The notes beneath the pieces are model-generated. The model was not told the DNA's origin. It did not search any database and was given only the letters and a program-made list of their open reading frames with translations. From Chloroflexota bacterium (lineage in GTDB: Bacteria > Chloroflexota > Anaerolineae > Anaerolineales > Anaerolineaceae), in contig JAJXZS010000034.1 of assembly GCA_021779955.1 (NCBI GenBank), positions 186,001 to 250,000 on the forward strand: DNA of 64,000 bases, written 5' to 3'. Every line of letters starts with the position of its first letter. Within the stretch, counting starts at the first letter, position 1. The position numbers and the translations under genes are program-made. This document shows positions 1-8,489 of this stretch, in pieces.

Positions 1-397
1 GGATCGTCTCCAGGTCACGGGTGAGATAGAGCTGTCCCATTTGTTTTTGATCCCTGAAGCGCAGCTCTCCACCAGACTCAAGCTCGAAAATCACCAGGGT
101 CTTCTGCTTCTTCTTCTCGGCGGGTGATGCCAGTTGCAATCGGCCGGTCAGCTTCGGATTGAGCACGAGCAGCAAAGGCGCCGGCTCTACCTGTAAGGTG
201 AAAATGATGAATTTACCCCGCCGTTCGATGGTTTTGAACGTCTTCCCCGCCAGTGAGACCTCGAATCCCTCGTGCGTCAGGTCGCGCACCACCACCAGCC
301 CGCCGGGCGGAAACACCCTTACCGAACGGATGGTTTGACCGGCGATCCTGCGGTTCAGCACCTCACACACCACTTCGAGTTCAGGCAGTTCTGGCAT
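1..397 (-). CDS. mutM: Formamidopyrimidine-DNA glycosylase (Fpg/MutM), 3' end outside window
   Basis: Base-excision repair glycosylase/AP lyase for oxidised purines. My translation from the ATG at 397 begins M-P-E-L-P-E, so the Pro that becomes the N-terminal Schiff-base nucleophile and the following catalytic Glu are both present. Further on are RRGKF (the conserved beta-hairpin Lys), NPKLTGRL and FRDQKQMG, which match the order of conserved N-terminal Fpg/Nei motifs. About 132 codons are visible; the helix-two-turn-helix and the C-terminal zinc finger lie beyond base 1. Fpg and Nei-like proteins share this N-terminus, so MutM is the likelier name but not proven. An AlkZ-like glycosylase gene lies 151 bp upstream on the same strand. 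Confidence 0.9.
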   Translation of the reverse strand, partial: MPELPELEVVCEVLNRRIAGQTIRSVRVFPPGGLVVVRDLTHEGFEVSLAGKTFKTIERRGKFIIFTLQVEPAPLLLVLNPKLTGRLQLASPAEKKKQKTLVIFELESGGELRFRDQKQMGQLYLTRDLETI

Positions 398-548
398 AGC
401 TCCATTATACAAAACGCCAATGATATTCACGGATGAATAAACATCGGATGCTTGGGGGGAAATGCAAAATAATAATGAATTGTCACGCCTGGCAGCCATT
501 GCCCCCTCTTGCCGGGCCACAATGGTCTGCAGCCGCTTCTTTCCCGGC

Positions 549-1661
549 TTACCTTCTTCGCACCTTCAGCCCCAGGAACTCGCCATACTTCTCTGCAGCC
601 AATTCAAACGCTGCCAATTCCTTTCCATCCGGATCCTTTAAACACTTCGCCTCCACCTCGACCGCATCCTTCTTCAATTTCCTCGTCCACGTCCCCTTGA
701 CCAACCCATCGATGACGATGATCGGGTTCAACATTCCCCCGTTGGCATTCACATGCCGTGCCAGTTCCGGGTCGAGAACGGCGCTCCGGTCTGTGTACCC
801 CACCAGATACTCGTCGAAACCCGGAAGAAGCACTGCCCCCTCATTCATCGTGCCCGGTTCGGGCTCTACGGCAGCCATCCAATACTCTTTCCCATCGATG
901 GTCTCCTCGATCAGCCTTGACCTGACGTCCTCCAGCCCGGTTTTGACATCTGCCAAGGTCAATCCGCTCCACCATGCGAAGTCCTTCAACGTTGCGGGTC
1001 CATGGCTGGTAAAGAACCGTAGCGTCAACTCGCTCAGTCCCTCCGACCGCGGCTTTGACTTCAGATCTGGCACCCATTCGTCCAGGAGCACGAACGTCTG
1101 CTGTTTCCCACTGCGCGGACCGAAACAGATTAGCTTTTGGAAAGCAAGATGAGAAAGGATGTGAATGCCCCTCTGTCCTTCGGTCGAGACGCCGCCCCTT
1201 TCAAGTACCTGGAAGCTTTCCTGCCGGGTAAGCTGATGCTTCATATTCAATGCTACTTCGATCAACCTGGAGCTGACCCTAAAGTCTTCCTCAATCAATT
1301 CCAGTTGACGATAACGTCCCTGGCGCGCTGCGATGGCGCGGGGCGCCAGCAGATCAAGGACCCAGCGCACATCCTCAGCAGCGGTATATCCCAACGTGCT
1401 CCGCGAAGGCCATGTGCGAACGATCGACCGCTCGGCCAGCGCCAGCTCGATGCTCTTTTCGCTTGAGCGCTTCATTCGCAGGCCCACTGCCCACAGAGAA
1501 CCGAGATAATCCTGGGCCTGAAGAAACCCCATCGCGCTGACCACATCATGCGGGGTCTCGAATTTCTCTCCGCGGATGTGCTGATGATGCATTCTTTGCC
1601 TGGCGATCAAAGGATTCAAGGGCACATAGGCCTTCGTTTGAAGCGGATCATGTTCGGTCAT
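549..1661 (-). CDS. AlkZ-like winged-helix DNA glycosylase (HTH_42 family)
   Basis: A 370-residue protein of the winged-helix HTH_42 family (PF06224), which includes AlkZ and YcaQ, glycosylases that remove bulky or crosslinked alkylpurines. Residues 46-51 read F-L-Q-A-Q-D; Q48 and Q50 fit the catalytic Q-x-Q motif described for AlkZ. The block TWPSRSTLGYTAAEDVRW (about 84-101) is the usual family signature, and the C-terminal half contains LLPGFDEYLVGY and the final basic beta segment typical of the family. Length is normal. It is on the same strand as, and just upstream of, mutM, which suits a base-excision repair role. Family assignment is firm; substrate is inferred. Confidence 0.8.
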   Translation of the reverse strand: MTEHDPLQTKAYVPLNPLIARQRMHHQHIRGEKFETPHDVVSAMGFLQAQDYLGSLWAVGLRMKRSSEKSIELALAERSIVRTWPSRSTLGYTAAEDVRWVLDLLAPRAIAARQGRYRQLELIEEDFRVSSRLIEVALNMKHQLTRQESFQVLERGGVSTEGQRGIHILSHLAFQKLICFGPRSGKQQTFVLLDEWVPDLKSKPRSEGLSELTLRFFTSHGPATLKDFAWWSGLTLADVKTGLEDVRSRLIEETIDGKEYWMAAVEPEPGTMNEGAVLLPGFDEYLVGYTDRSAVLDPELARHVNANGGMLNPIIVIDGLVKGTWTRKLKKDAVEVEAKCLKDPDGKELAAFELAAEKYGEFLGLKVRRR

Positions 1662-1745
1662 CGGAATGATTCTTCCGCACGATTCTGAGTGGAAATAGAA
1701 AGGTGAGCGGTTCCTGGTTCGAGCCGCTCACTATATTACCGCGAA

Positions 1746-2165
1746 TTACGCAGGCATTGGCTGCTTCTGGTAATTCACCATCCATTGGATGCCGTAACGG
1801 TCGGTCAACATACCGAAACGACCTCCCCAGAACGTATCTCCCAACGGCATGGATACCATCCCTCCCTCGGAGAGTGCCTTGAAGATCTTCTCCTGTTCCA
1901 TGCCATCTGTCAGATCGATGGACAGGGTGACATTGTTGCCCGGTTTGGCCTTCCATCCGGGCATACCGTCTGAGGCCATTAAATGCACACCTTCGGCCTT
2001 CAATTCAGAATGGATGATCTTGTCTTTATAGTCAGCCGGAATACTCTGCTTGGCTTCTTCGAACGTCTGCATGCTCACGATCTCACCGCCAAGGACCTTC
2101 TTGTAGAATTCCATTGCCTCGCGGCAATTTCCTTCGAATGTCAGATATGGGTTGAAATTCTTCAT
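1746..2165 (-). CDS. VOC-superfamily protein, PhnB/YjdN type
   Basis: A 139-residue glyoxalase/bleomycin-resistance fold protein. It starts MKNFNPYLTFEGNCREAMEF, the characteristic PhnB-like opening, and ends with WGGRFGMLTDRYGIQWMVN, the usual closing beta strand (WGDRYG.v.DpFG..W). Members were once called 3-demethylubiquinone methyltransferases; most have no known reaction, so none is claimed. A Shine-Dalgarno-like AAAAGGAG lies just before the ATG at 2165. Complete in length, unlike two VOC fragments elsewhere in this window (20.4 and 26.4 kb). Confidence 0.85.
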   Translation of the reverse strand: MKNFNPYLTFEGNCREAMEFYKKVLGGEIVSMQTFEEAKQSIPADYKDKIIHSELKAEGVHLMASDGMPGWKAKPGNNVTLSIDLTDGMEQEKIFKALSEGGMVSMPLGDTFWGGRFGMLTDRYGIQWMVNYQKQPMPA

Positions 2166-2301
2166 TTTTACTCCTTTTACCTATAAGTGAAGTATCGTCC
2201 AACCAGCGTTCACGATTACTATACTCTTTTCGATAAGCAAAATCAACAATTAACGACCTTTTTCATCCAATTATTAAGCATCATCTTGTTGCCCTAATAG
2301 A

Positions 2302-2326
2302 AACCCCGCCATCATCTGGCGGGGTT
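2302..2326 (-). terminator. Rho-independent terminator after the RRM gene
   Basis: A perfect 9-bp stem AACCCCGCC/GGCGGGGTT with a 7-nt loop, 15 bp past the stop of the RRM gene. On the minus strand it is followed by TTTCT, a short U-tract. Confidence 0.7.
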
Positions 2327-2341
2327 CGTCGAACTTGATTT

Positions 2342-2686
2342 TTAGTAGCGGTTATTGTATCCGCCGCCGCCCCTGCTTTGTTTGTGACGGCTCTGGTTGC
2401 CGAACGAGCGTCCACGATCGCCGCCCATGGGGCGTTCTTCCCTGGGCCTTGCAGCGTTGACGGTGAGCGCGCGGCCGTCTACTTCTTTGCCATTGAGCAG
2501 ACTGATTGCTTTCTCGGCTTCAGCCTGGGTACTCATTGTGACAAAGCCAAACCCCTTGGGGCGGTGAGTATCCCGATCCATGATGAGGTCGATTGAAGAG
2601 ACGGTGCCAGCTTCACTGAAAAGGCTGCGTAATTGTTCTTCCGATGTGTCATAAGACAGGTTCCCGACATAAAGCTTTACTTCCAA
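2342..2686 (-). CDS. Single-RRM RNA-binding protein, glycine-rich tail
   Basis: A 114-residue RNA-binding protein with one RNA recognition motif at residues 3-80. RNP2 is LYVGNL near residue 5 and RNP1 is KGFGFVTM near residue 45, with the aromatic residues that stack on RNA bases. Residues 85-114 are Arg/Gly-rich, ending in a GGGGYNNRY tail. Such proteins are common in cyanobacteria and Chloroflexota, often cold-induced RNA chaperones; that role is inferred. The 224-bp gap upstream contains an AT-rich stretch (about 2780-2810) that may hold the promoter and a 5' leader, but no clean -35/-10 pair. Confidence 0.92.
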   Translation of the reverse strand: MEVKLYVGNLSYDTSEEQLRSLFSEAGTVSSIDLIMDRDTHRPKGFGFVTMSTQAEAEKAISLLNGKEVDGRALTVNAARPREERPMGGDRGRSFGNQSRHKQSRGGGGYNNRY

Positions 2687-2910
2687 GATATTCCTCTGCT
2701 TTCACTGGTTGCAGACTTGTGAGAAAAATGAACCGCCATCTCAAGAAAGAGGATGACGGCAAAGATCGGCGCAAGTCTTTTTATAAGATAACATAAGTAT
2801 ATCAAAGATTCCGTGTATCAGCGCACGAGAATAATCACGAAAGCATCGCTGATTCTGCATGGCGGCAGTCTAAGCAAGAAATCTTTCCTCTTGCCGATCA
2901 GAGAGTCCGG

Positions 2911-3480
2911 CTATCGCTGGCTGGATGGTTTCCAGGGTTTGAGACGCGGAATCCACCTGGGCACATGACTTTTGTATTCCCGGTATTCCTCGCCAAAGCG
3001 CCTTTCAAGTCCAGGCTCTTCAGAGAGCCTGAAATAGATGCTGTTTACGATCCAATTGAAGAATGCCAGAACCGCTATCCATCCGGATGCAAGCAGGATC
3101 GCCTCCCCGGACAGGACCACGATCAGGCTGAGGATCATGGGGTTGCGCACATACCCGTACTAACTGCCCATGATCAAGTGACGCGTTGGATCCCATGGCA
3201 TGATTGTGCCCCTGCCGATCAAAATGAACATGCGCACGGTCAGGCCAAAAAGGAGCGCCCCCGCCAAAGTGACCAGTCCGCCAGTCACAAGGCGCAAGAC
3301 TGAGGCAGATTGCAGATTATGCGCCAGTGTTTGTCCTTCCAGGCGGATAATCAAATAGGGCAGCACCAGGCACATGAGGATGGGTGCAACGAATGAACTG
3401 GCATACCTGATCAAAGTCTTCATTTGGCTCCGGTGCTCATCGCGCAGCCAGACCTCAGCCTGGCTGCGTGCCCGCTGCAT
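2911..3480 (-). pseudogene. Isoprenylcysteine methyltransferase-like membrane protein interrupted by an in-frame TAG
   Basis: Two open stretches in the same frame are joined across one TAG codon at 3162-3160. The first (from ATG 3480) encodes three hydrophobic segments and ends GTIMPWDPTRHLIMGS; the second continues Y-G-Y-V-R-N-P-M and later EEYREYKSHVPRWIP. Together they reproduce the ICMT/PEMT-like pattern (PTRHLIVSGPYRYVRNPM, then EEPGLERRFGEEYREY), with the stop at the place of the usual Pro. Nothing else is missing over 189 residues. This could be a recent nonsense mutation, a sequencing error, or readthrough. The ATG overlaps the stop of the flavodoxin gene by one base (TAATG), so the pair is translationally coupled. 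Confidence 0.75.
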
Positions 3481-3995
3481 TAATTTGTTCCAGGGTTGAT
3501 TTTATCTACCAGTTCCTTTGCCCAGCTTTTGACCGCATCCCAGTTGCGAATATCCAGAGCCGGGATTTGCTTTAGAGCCGGGATCATACTGAACGGAAAT
3601 CCGAGCGAAGCCGGATCGTATTTTGCCCCTACTATGCTGACCGAGACCGGTGTGAGCCACGGGAAATTCGCCAGTTCTTTGTCCAGTTCCTTGCGTACTT
3701 CCTGCCATTCGCTTTCTTCATCGTGGAACGGGCCAAGCGCAAAGATGGCCACGGGAATTTCGCACAGTTCCTTGCGAAATCGGGTCAAAAATCCGATTGC
3801 ATCCTTGTGCCAGCGGAACATTTGTAGAGGAGCCCCCATTACTACAGCCGAGACATTATTCAACGTTTTTACATCCTTGAAGGGTTGAATCTCAACGGCA
3901 AGTCCGTTTTCCCAAAGCGTCGCAGTAATCTTTTCGGCAACTTCCTTGGTTGAGCCGTATCTCGTCGCATATACCACCAAAACCGAAGCGGTCAT
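3480..3995 (-). CDS. Flavodoxin-domain protein (HemG-like, Flavodoxin_5)
   Basis: A 171-residue FMN-binding protein. The N-terminus VLVVYATRYGSTKEVAEKI has the T-x-Y-G-S-T phosphate-binding loop of flavodoxins, and VVMGAPLQMFRWHKDAIGFL matches the second FMN loop of the protoporphyrinogen-oxidase (HemG)/menaquinone-dependent subfamily. No heme genes lie nearby, so a HemG function is not supported; an electron-transfer role is the safe reading. It sits between an ABC exporter operon upstream and the broken ICMT-like gene, with which it overlaps by one base. Confidence 0.8.
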   Translation of the reverse strand: MTASVLVVYATRYGSTKEVAEKITATLWENGLAVEIQPFKDVKTLNNVSAVVMGAPLQMFRWHKDAIGFLTRFRKELCEIPVAIFALGPFHDEESEWQEVRKELDKELANFPWLTPVSVSIVGAKYDPASLGFPFSMIPALKQIPALDIRNWDAVKSWAKELVDKINPGTN

Positions 3996-4019
3996 ATTGA
4001 CTCCCTTTTCATCCGCAGT

Positions 4020-4829
4020 TCAAAAGACAAAAACCCCGATAATTGAGGGCAGCAAAACCAGCAATGCCAGGATGGGATTTCCGCGACGGGTTGTGTTTCG
4101 ACTATCCCAGCTAAAAAGATAGGCAGCCAAGCTGAAGGCAAGAATTCCACTGATAACCAGGATGGCGACTGAACCCCATGGAGAGAAATCCGCGAGGCTT
4201 CCCATTGCCAACCCATTGAAGGCATTCATTGCCTGCGTGGCGGGCAGTAGCTGGGCAAGTTTGCCAGCCGCCTCGGGAAGCAAATTGTTTGGGATCATCA
4301 ATCCGCCCAGCAGCATGGACGGCACGAAAATCACCTGCGACCACAACACCGAGGTTTGGGAATTGGGCGAGATCACTCCAATCAAAACACCGTATCCGGC
4401 ACATGCAAACGCCATTGCCAGGAATATCAGGATGTAGGTGCCCCAGTTTTGAGGTAAAGGTGCTCCGAAGAGAAGAGGAGCAGTAACGGTGATAATTGCC
4501 GCTACTATGACAAGATGCAGCATCGTCGTCAAAGCAGGGATTGCCAGGATCGAACCTGCTGGCACACCATTGATCTTAAAATTGCGGAAAATACCTGTTT
4601 CACGCGCATTGACCAGCGGGTCGGGTAATCCCAATAGTGTGGCGGAAAGGATGCCGAACACGACCAGGGCGGGTATGAGGTTTTGGCGAAAAGGTGGATT
4701 GATTGCTGGCATTATGAATCCCATCATCAGGTAGAAACCTAATGGAAAGAGGTAATTCATCAGCAGCATCTGCTTGCTTCGAATCCCGCTGCGAAACTCG
4801 AAAGAAAAGTGGTTGCCAAAGGCGATCAT
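4020..4829 (-). CDS. ABC-2 type transporter permease
   Basis: A 269-residue integral membrane protein with six hydrophobic segments, the ABC-2 permease arrangement. It starts four bases before the end of the ATPase gene upstream (ATGA overlap), so the two are co-translated and form one exporter. The region VPSMLLGGLMIPNNLLPE, a re-entrant segment followed by LPATQAMNAFNG, is typical of daunorubicin/NatAB-type exporters. Substrate cannot be told from sequence. Confidence 0.85.
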   Translation of the reverse strand: MIAFGNHFSFEFRSGIRSKQMLLMNYLFPLGFYLMMGFIMPAINPPFRQNLIPALVVFGILSATLLGLPDPLVNARETGIFRNFKINGVPAGSILAIPALTTMLHLVIVAAIITVTAPLLFGAPLPQNWGTYILIFLAMAFACAGYGVLIGVISPNSQTSVLWSQVIFVPSMLLGGLMIPNNLLPEAAGKLAQLLPATQAMNAFNGLAMGSLADFSPWGSVAILVISGILAFSLAAYLFSWDSRNTTRRGNPILALLVLLPSIIGVFVF

Positions 4830-5737
4830 TGTGTGAGTCCCGTGGCTGTGATCTCCAAAAATCGATCCTCGAGTGATGGTCGCTCGACTCGTAAATCGAC
4901 GAGGGAGTCTTCTCGTAAACGGATAAATTCGAGTATTGCGATTACAGTAAGCCCAATGTCATGGCTGTAAAATATGAAATAGTCATCTCTTACGCTTTGT
5001 TGCCGAACTGCCGGTAGGCGCAAATTCTCCTCTGCAAGGCATGAGTTCTGTGTACTTACAGAGATTTTGGTCAACCCGGCGCCTGCAGCTGTGATTTCCA
5101 TTGGTGTCCCGGTTGTTACCAGCTTTCCTTTGAGCAGGATTCCCACTCGATCCGACATTTCCTGCGCTTCAGCCATATCGTGCGTGGCAAGCACGATCGT
5201 GGTTCCAGAAGCTTTAAGCTCATGCATCAACCTGTGCAGCTCGACTCTGGAAGCGACATCGAGGCCAGCTGTGGGTTCGTCAAGGAAAAGCACTTGCGGC
5301 TGGTGAGCGATTGCGAGAGTCAGCAGCAGCCTCCTTTGCTGACCGGCAGAGAGTTGATAGAACTGGACGTTGCGCTTTTCATCAAGAGCGAGTCGCTCTA
5401 ATAGATCGAACCTGGGAACAACCTTGTGATAGGCACAAAAAAACTTCATGGCTTCTACAGGGGTGATCGCTTCTGGCATTCCTGAACTCTGCAGCTGAAC
5501 ACCAATGACATTTCGCAACCTCTGAGCTTTTTTGCTGGGATCCAGTCCGGCGACACGCATTGAACCCCGGCTTGGCAATCGCAATCCTTCGAGACATTCG
5601 AGAGTACTCGTTTTTCCGGCACCGTTGGGTCCAAGCAACCCAAAGATTTCCCCACGATATACATCGAAGCTGATGCCATCTACGGCAACAAAATCGCCGT
5701 ATGCCTTGCAGAAATCTCTGATCTGGAGAATGGATTC
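4826..5737 (-). CDS. ABC exporter ATP-binding protein
   Basis: ATPase of a two-component exporter. From the chosen start (MESILQ, ATG at 5737) it is 303 residues. Walker A GLLGPNGAGKT lies near residue 35, the signature LSAGQQRRL near 130, Walker B VLFLDEPTAGLD near 150 and the switch His in ATHDMAE near 185. The C-terminal 90 residues are the extension seen in drug/lipid exporters (ending PSLEDRFLEITATG). An upstream GTG at 5770 would add 11 residues; I prefer the ATG because an AGGCAG ribosome site precedes it and family N-termini align there. Four-base overlap with the permease downstream. Confidence 0.87.
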   Translation of the reverse strand, partial: ESILQIRDFCKAYGDFVAVDGISFDVYRGEIFGLLGPNGAGKTSTLECLEGLRLPSRGSMRVAGLDPSKKAQRLRNVIGVQLQSSGMPEAITPVEAMKFFCAYHKVVPRFDLLERLALDEKRNVQFYQLSAGQQRRLLLTLAIAHQPQVLFLDEPTAGLDVASRVELHRLMHELKASGTTIVLATHDMAEAQEMSDRVGILLKGKLVTTGTPMEITAAGAGLTKISVSTQNSCLAEENLRLPAVRQQSVRDDYFIFYSHDIGLTVIAILEFIRLREDSLVDLRVERPSLEDRFLEITATGLTQ

Positions 5738-5810
5738 CATCCGATCTGCCTGTCTACGATCTTTCCCCACACATGAAGGTAATGATTATGGGAATTGCAC
5801 CGATAGTTCA

Positions 5811-5859
5811 ATTATAGCGAACTTCACATATTGTTACATCACATCCTATGCAAGTTCGC
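5811..5859 (-). promoter_or_regulatory. Promoter region with inverted repeat ahead of the ABC exporter operon
   Basis: On the minus strand a TATAAT (5816-5811) lies about 75 bp before the ATPase start. The -35 is weak (TGTAAC, 16 bp upstream). Immediately upstream, GCGAACTT (5817-5824) and AAGTTCGC (5852-5859) form a perfect 8-bp inverted repeat with 27 bp between arms, spanning the -35. It looks like a regulator site. The rest of the 5860-6104 gap shows no gene or structure. Confidence 0.4.
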
Positions 5860-6104
5860 ATATTCCCTAAATGACAGGGCAAAACCTGCCGGCAGTAGTA
5901 GATACAATTCCTTATATGCTGTGAGTTTCTATATCCCGGTCAGATTTACGATTACGGGCTTAGTATGATAATCATCACCTCGAACGAACGGTTTTTGTTG
6001 GTGAGGGCGGGATGGAAGCCGGACCCGGCATGGCAGTCGTGGCGCACACTGCAATAAACAAGACACTTGCGAATATGCCCACGGCAAGTCGCAAGGTTCA
6101 CATT

Positions 6105-6467
6105 CTAGACCATGCCCATCTTCATCAAGAGATACTCGCGCAGCACGACCGCCTGATTCATCTTGGGTTCTTTTGCTCCGTAGAGCAGGGTCAATGTCCC
6201 TTTCGACGCCAACTCCAGAAGCTTCTTGATATCTTCATCTTTTCCCGCGAGCTCTGCAACGTATCTCGACTTGAATTCATCATACTTTTCCGGTTCATGG
6301 TTGAACCATTTACGCAACTCGTTGCTTGGAGCCACGTCCTTCAGCCACAAAACGGCATCCACCTTTTCCTTGGTCAATCCGCGCGGCCAAATACGGTCCA
6401 CCAATACCCTGAATCCATCGTTTGGACCCGGGGCATCATAAACACGTTTGACAAAAATATCGGCCAT
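6105..6467 (-). CDS. DUF488 family protein (YeaO-like)
   Basis: A 120-residue protein that opens with DIFVKRVYDAPGPNDGFRVL and VDRIWPRGLTKEKV, the diagnostic DUF488/YeaO signature, followed by DVAPSNELRKWFNHEPEKY and TLLYGAKEP. Full length for the family. Biochemical role unknown; YeaO-type proteins have been linked to the cellular response to metals or stress only loosely. Faces the same way as the SnoaL-like gene upstream, 34 bp away. Confidence 0.9.
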   Translation of the reverse strand: MADIFVKRVYDAPGPNDGFRVLVDRIWPRGLTKEKVDAVLWLKDVAPSNELRKWFNHEPEKYDEFKSRYVAELAGKDEDIKKLLELASKGTLTLLYGAKEPKMNQAVVLREYLLMKMGMV

Positions 6468-6501
6468 TCACACCTCCGAAATTGAATCTTGCTTGATCAC
6501 C

Positions 6502-6894
6502 TTACATGCGCGGCGGGAAGAATTTGGGATGCGACTCCAACACCAGCCAGCGTCCATTGACCTTCTTCATCACCTGAACCACATAGCCTTTAAGCGCAGG
6601 TTGGTTTCCGGCTGGCCTGATTTCCATTCCAGCCTCCCAAATGGCGAACTCGGGTGTCAGCATGCGCACGGTGCCTTCATCCTGCGCGACGCTTGCACCT
6701 TCCATGAACTGGTGAAACAGTCGATCATACGCAGCTTCGATTTCCTTCTTGCCAAATTGGATGTCGCCATAAGCCCCCACCCTTACCCCATCTTCGGTGT
6801 AGAATTCGGTCGCTGCTTTGGCTTCACCGCGATTCCACGCTTCCGCAAATGCGCCTGTCTCCCCCAGAATTGCTTCTTCTTCCGTTGTCAACAT
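6502..6894 (-). CDS. SnoaL/NTF2-fold protein (DUF4440, SgcJ/EcaC-like)
   Basis: A 130-residue cone-shaped NTF2-like fold protein. Signature pieces are FAEAWNRGEAKAATEFYTEDG (residues about 16-36) and the later GRWLVLESHPKFFPPR end, matching the SgcJ/EcaC and YybH groups. These bind small hydrophobic ligands or act as limited isomerases/hydrolases; no catalytic residues can be singled out. Probably co-transcribed with the DUF488 gene 34 bp downstream. It is divergent from the GH4 sugar operon that begins at 7107. Confidence 0.8.
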   Translation of the reverse strand: MLTTEEEAILGETGAFAEAWNRGEAKAATEFYTEDGVRVGAYGDIQFGKKEIEAAYDRLFHQFMEGASVAQDEGTVRMLTPEFAIWEAGMEIRPAGNQPALKGYVVQVMKKVNGRWLVLESHPKFFPPRM

Positions 6895-7106
6895 TCTCCT
6901 TTTCCTTTCCAGGTTCGGATCCCATTGAAGTGGGCATTCCTTCGTATCGATTGGGAGCCCTTTTCCTACTGCTTAAGCGAGCTGCCCCTTCTCGTTACGC
7001 ATTAAACATTATACAAACCCTGCTATACTTTGATCCAGGCAATTCATTCAGCTCAAATTCACACGTAATTCGAAAGCATGGTTTTTTCTGTCATTTGGAG
7101 AGTTCG

Positions 7107-8489
7107 ATGAAGATCACGCTTATCGGTGGCGGCAGCGTCAAATCGACCCAATTCATCAGTGCATTGCTGCGCAGAGCGGACTTTCCTGCGGTCGATGAAT
7201 TCTGCCTGATGGACATCGATTCGCATAAGCTAGAGGTGATGGGCACACTCTGCGGCGCCATTGTCGAGACCGCCTGGCGCCCCATCCGTGTCACAACCAC
7301 CACCGATCCGCATGTTGCGTTCAGTGGGGCGGACTATGTCATCACCACGATCCGCGTGGGCGGTGATGATGCACGTGTTCTCGATGAGCGGATCGCGCTT
7401 GAGCACCGCGTGCTCGGCCAGGAAACGACGGGCCCGGGCGGTTTTGCCATGGCCATGCGCAGCATCCCGGCCATTCTGGAGTATGCCAAAATCCTCCGCC
7501 AGGAGAATCCAAATGCCTGGATGTTCAACTTTACCAATCCCTCGGGCTTGGTCACCCAGGCGCTGTACGATCAAGGCTTCGATCGGGTGATCGGCATCTG
7601 CGACAGCGCGAATAATGCTCAAAATGCCCTTGCTGCGTATTGTGGCGTCCCTGCCGACAGGTTGCGCGCCGAACTGTTCGGCCTGAACCATCTCTCCTGG
7701 ACGCGCAAGGTTAAATTCGATGGTATGGACGAATTGCCCCGTTTCCTGCAGGACGACCGCGCGGTTGCGGCATCTACGATGGGCATGTTCGAACCCTCCC
7801 TTGTCCATCAGTTGGGGATGTATCTCAACGAGTATCTCTTCTACTACTATTATTCCGAGCGGGCCCTTGCATCCATACTCAAGGCGGCCAAGACTCGGGG
7901 TGAAGAGGTGAGGGAGATTTCGGAGCGGCTTTGGAAGCAGCTCGACGAGTCTGACCCGCAAACGAACCCCCGGGCAGCCCTCGATCTGATCGCCTCGGCG
8001 ACCCGCCGGCGCGAAGCGACTTACATGCATTACTCAAAAGCAAATTCCCCGTCTCTCGAGCAGGCGGACCGCGACCTGGCCGCAGGCAGGTACGCCACGC
8101 CGGTCGAAGGCGATGGATATGCCGGTGTCGTTCTGGATATCATCCAGGCTATGGAATCGGGGCGCACGCTTTACACCGGCCTGAATGTGCCAAACCGTGG
8201 AGCCATAGCCTGCATGCGCGACGATGACATCGTGGAAGTCAGTTGCGAGGTGGATCAGAATGGCGTTCGCAGCCTGCTCATTGGCGAAATCCCCGAGCAT
8301 CAGGAATTGCTGATGCGCTCGGTTAAGCGCTACGAGCGCCTGGCCGTCGAAGCCATCCTTAATCGCAGCCGTGAGACAGCGGCAGCGGCCCTGATGTCTC
8401 ACCCTCTGGTGATGTCCTATTCACTGGGCCATGTTCTGATCGATGAATACCTTCTGGCGCATCGCCGCTATGTAGGAGATTGGGCATGA
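7107..8489 (+). CDS. GH4 family NAD+-dependent glycosidase
   Basis: A 460-residue glycoside hydrolase of family 4, which cleaves by an NAD+/metal-dependent oxidation-elimination mechanism. Residues 1-12 are the Rossmann start (ITLIGGGSVKS). TTGPGGFAMAMRSIP (107-121) and FNFTNPSGLVTQAL (140-153) are family signatures. Metal ligands are C165 and H195 (in GLNHLSW). The four residues after the usual Gly are C-D-S-A (165-168), unlike the CNVP, CHSV or CHG motifs used to predict specificity and only partly like CDMP of phospho-alpha-glucosidases, so substrate is open. I chose ATG 7107 because of TTGGAGAG just upstream; a longer reading frame lacks homology. First gene of a sugar operon. Confidence 0.88.
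   Translation: MKITLIGGGSVKSTQFISALLRRADFPAVDEFCLMDIDSHKLEVMGTLCGAIVETAWRPIRVTTTTDPHVAFSGADYVITTIRVGGDDARVLDERIALEHRVLGQETTGPGGFAMAMRSIPAILEYAKILRQENPNAWMFNFTNPSGLVTQALYDQGFDRVIGICDSANNAQNALAAYCGVPADRLRAELFGLNHLSWTRKVKFDGMDELPRFLQDDRAVAASTMGMFEPSLVHQLGMYLNEYLFYYYYSERALASILKAAKTRGEEVREISERLWKQLDESDPQTNPRAALDLIASATRRREATYMHYSKANSPSLEQADRDLAAGRYATPVEGDGYAGVVLDIIQAMESGRTLYTGLNVPNRGAIACMRDDDIVEVSCEVDQNGVRSLLIGEIPEHQELLMRSVKRYERLAVEAILNRSRETAAAALMSHPLVMSYSLGHVLIDEYLLAHRRYVGDWA

Noticed and set aside
3160-3162. TAG as pyrrolysine codon
   Set aside because: The family is not a methylamine methyltransferase and no Pyl genes are visible.
7230-8030. 266-codon minus-strand frame under the GH4 gene
   Set aside because: Antisense shadow of the GH4 coding frame.
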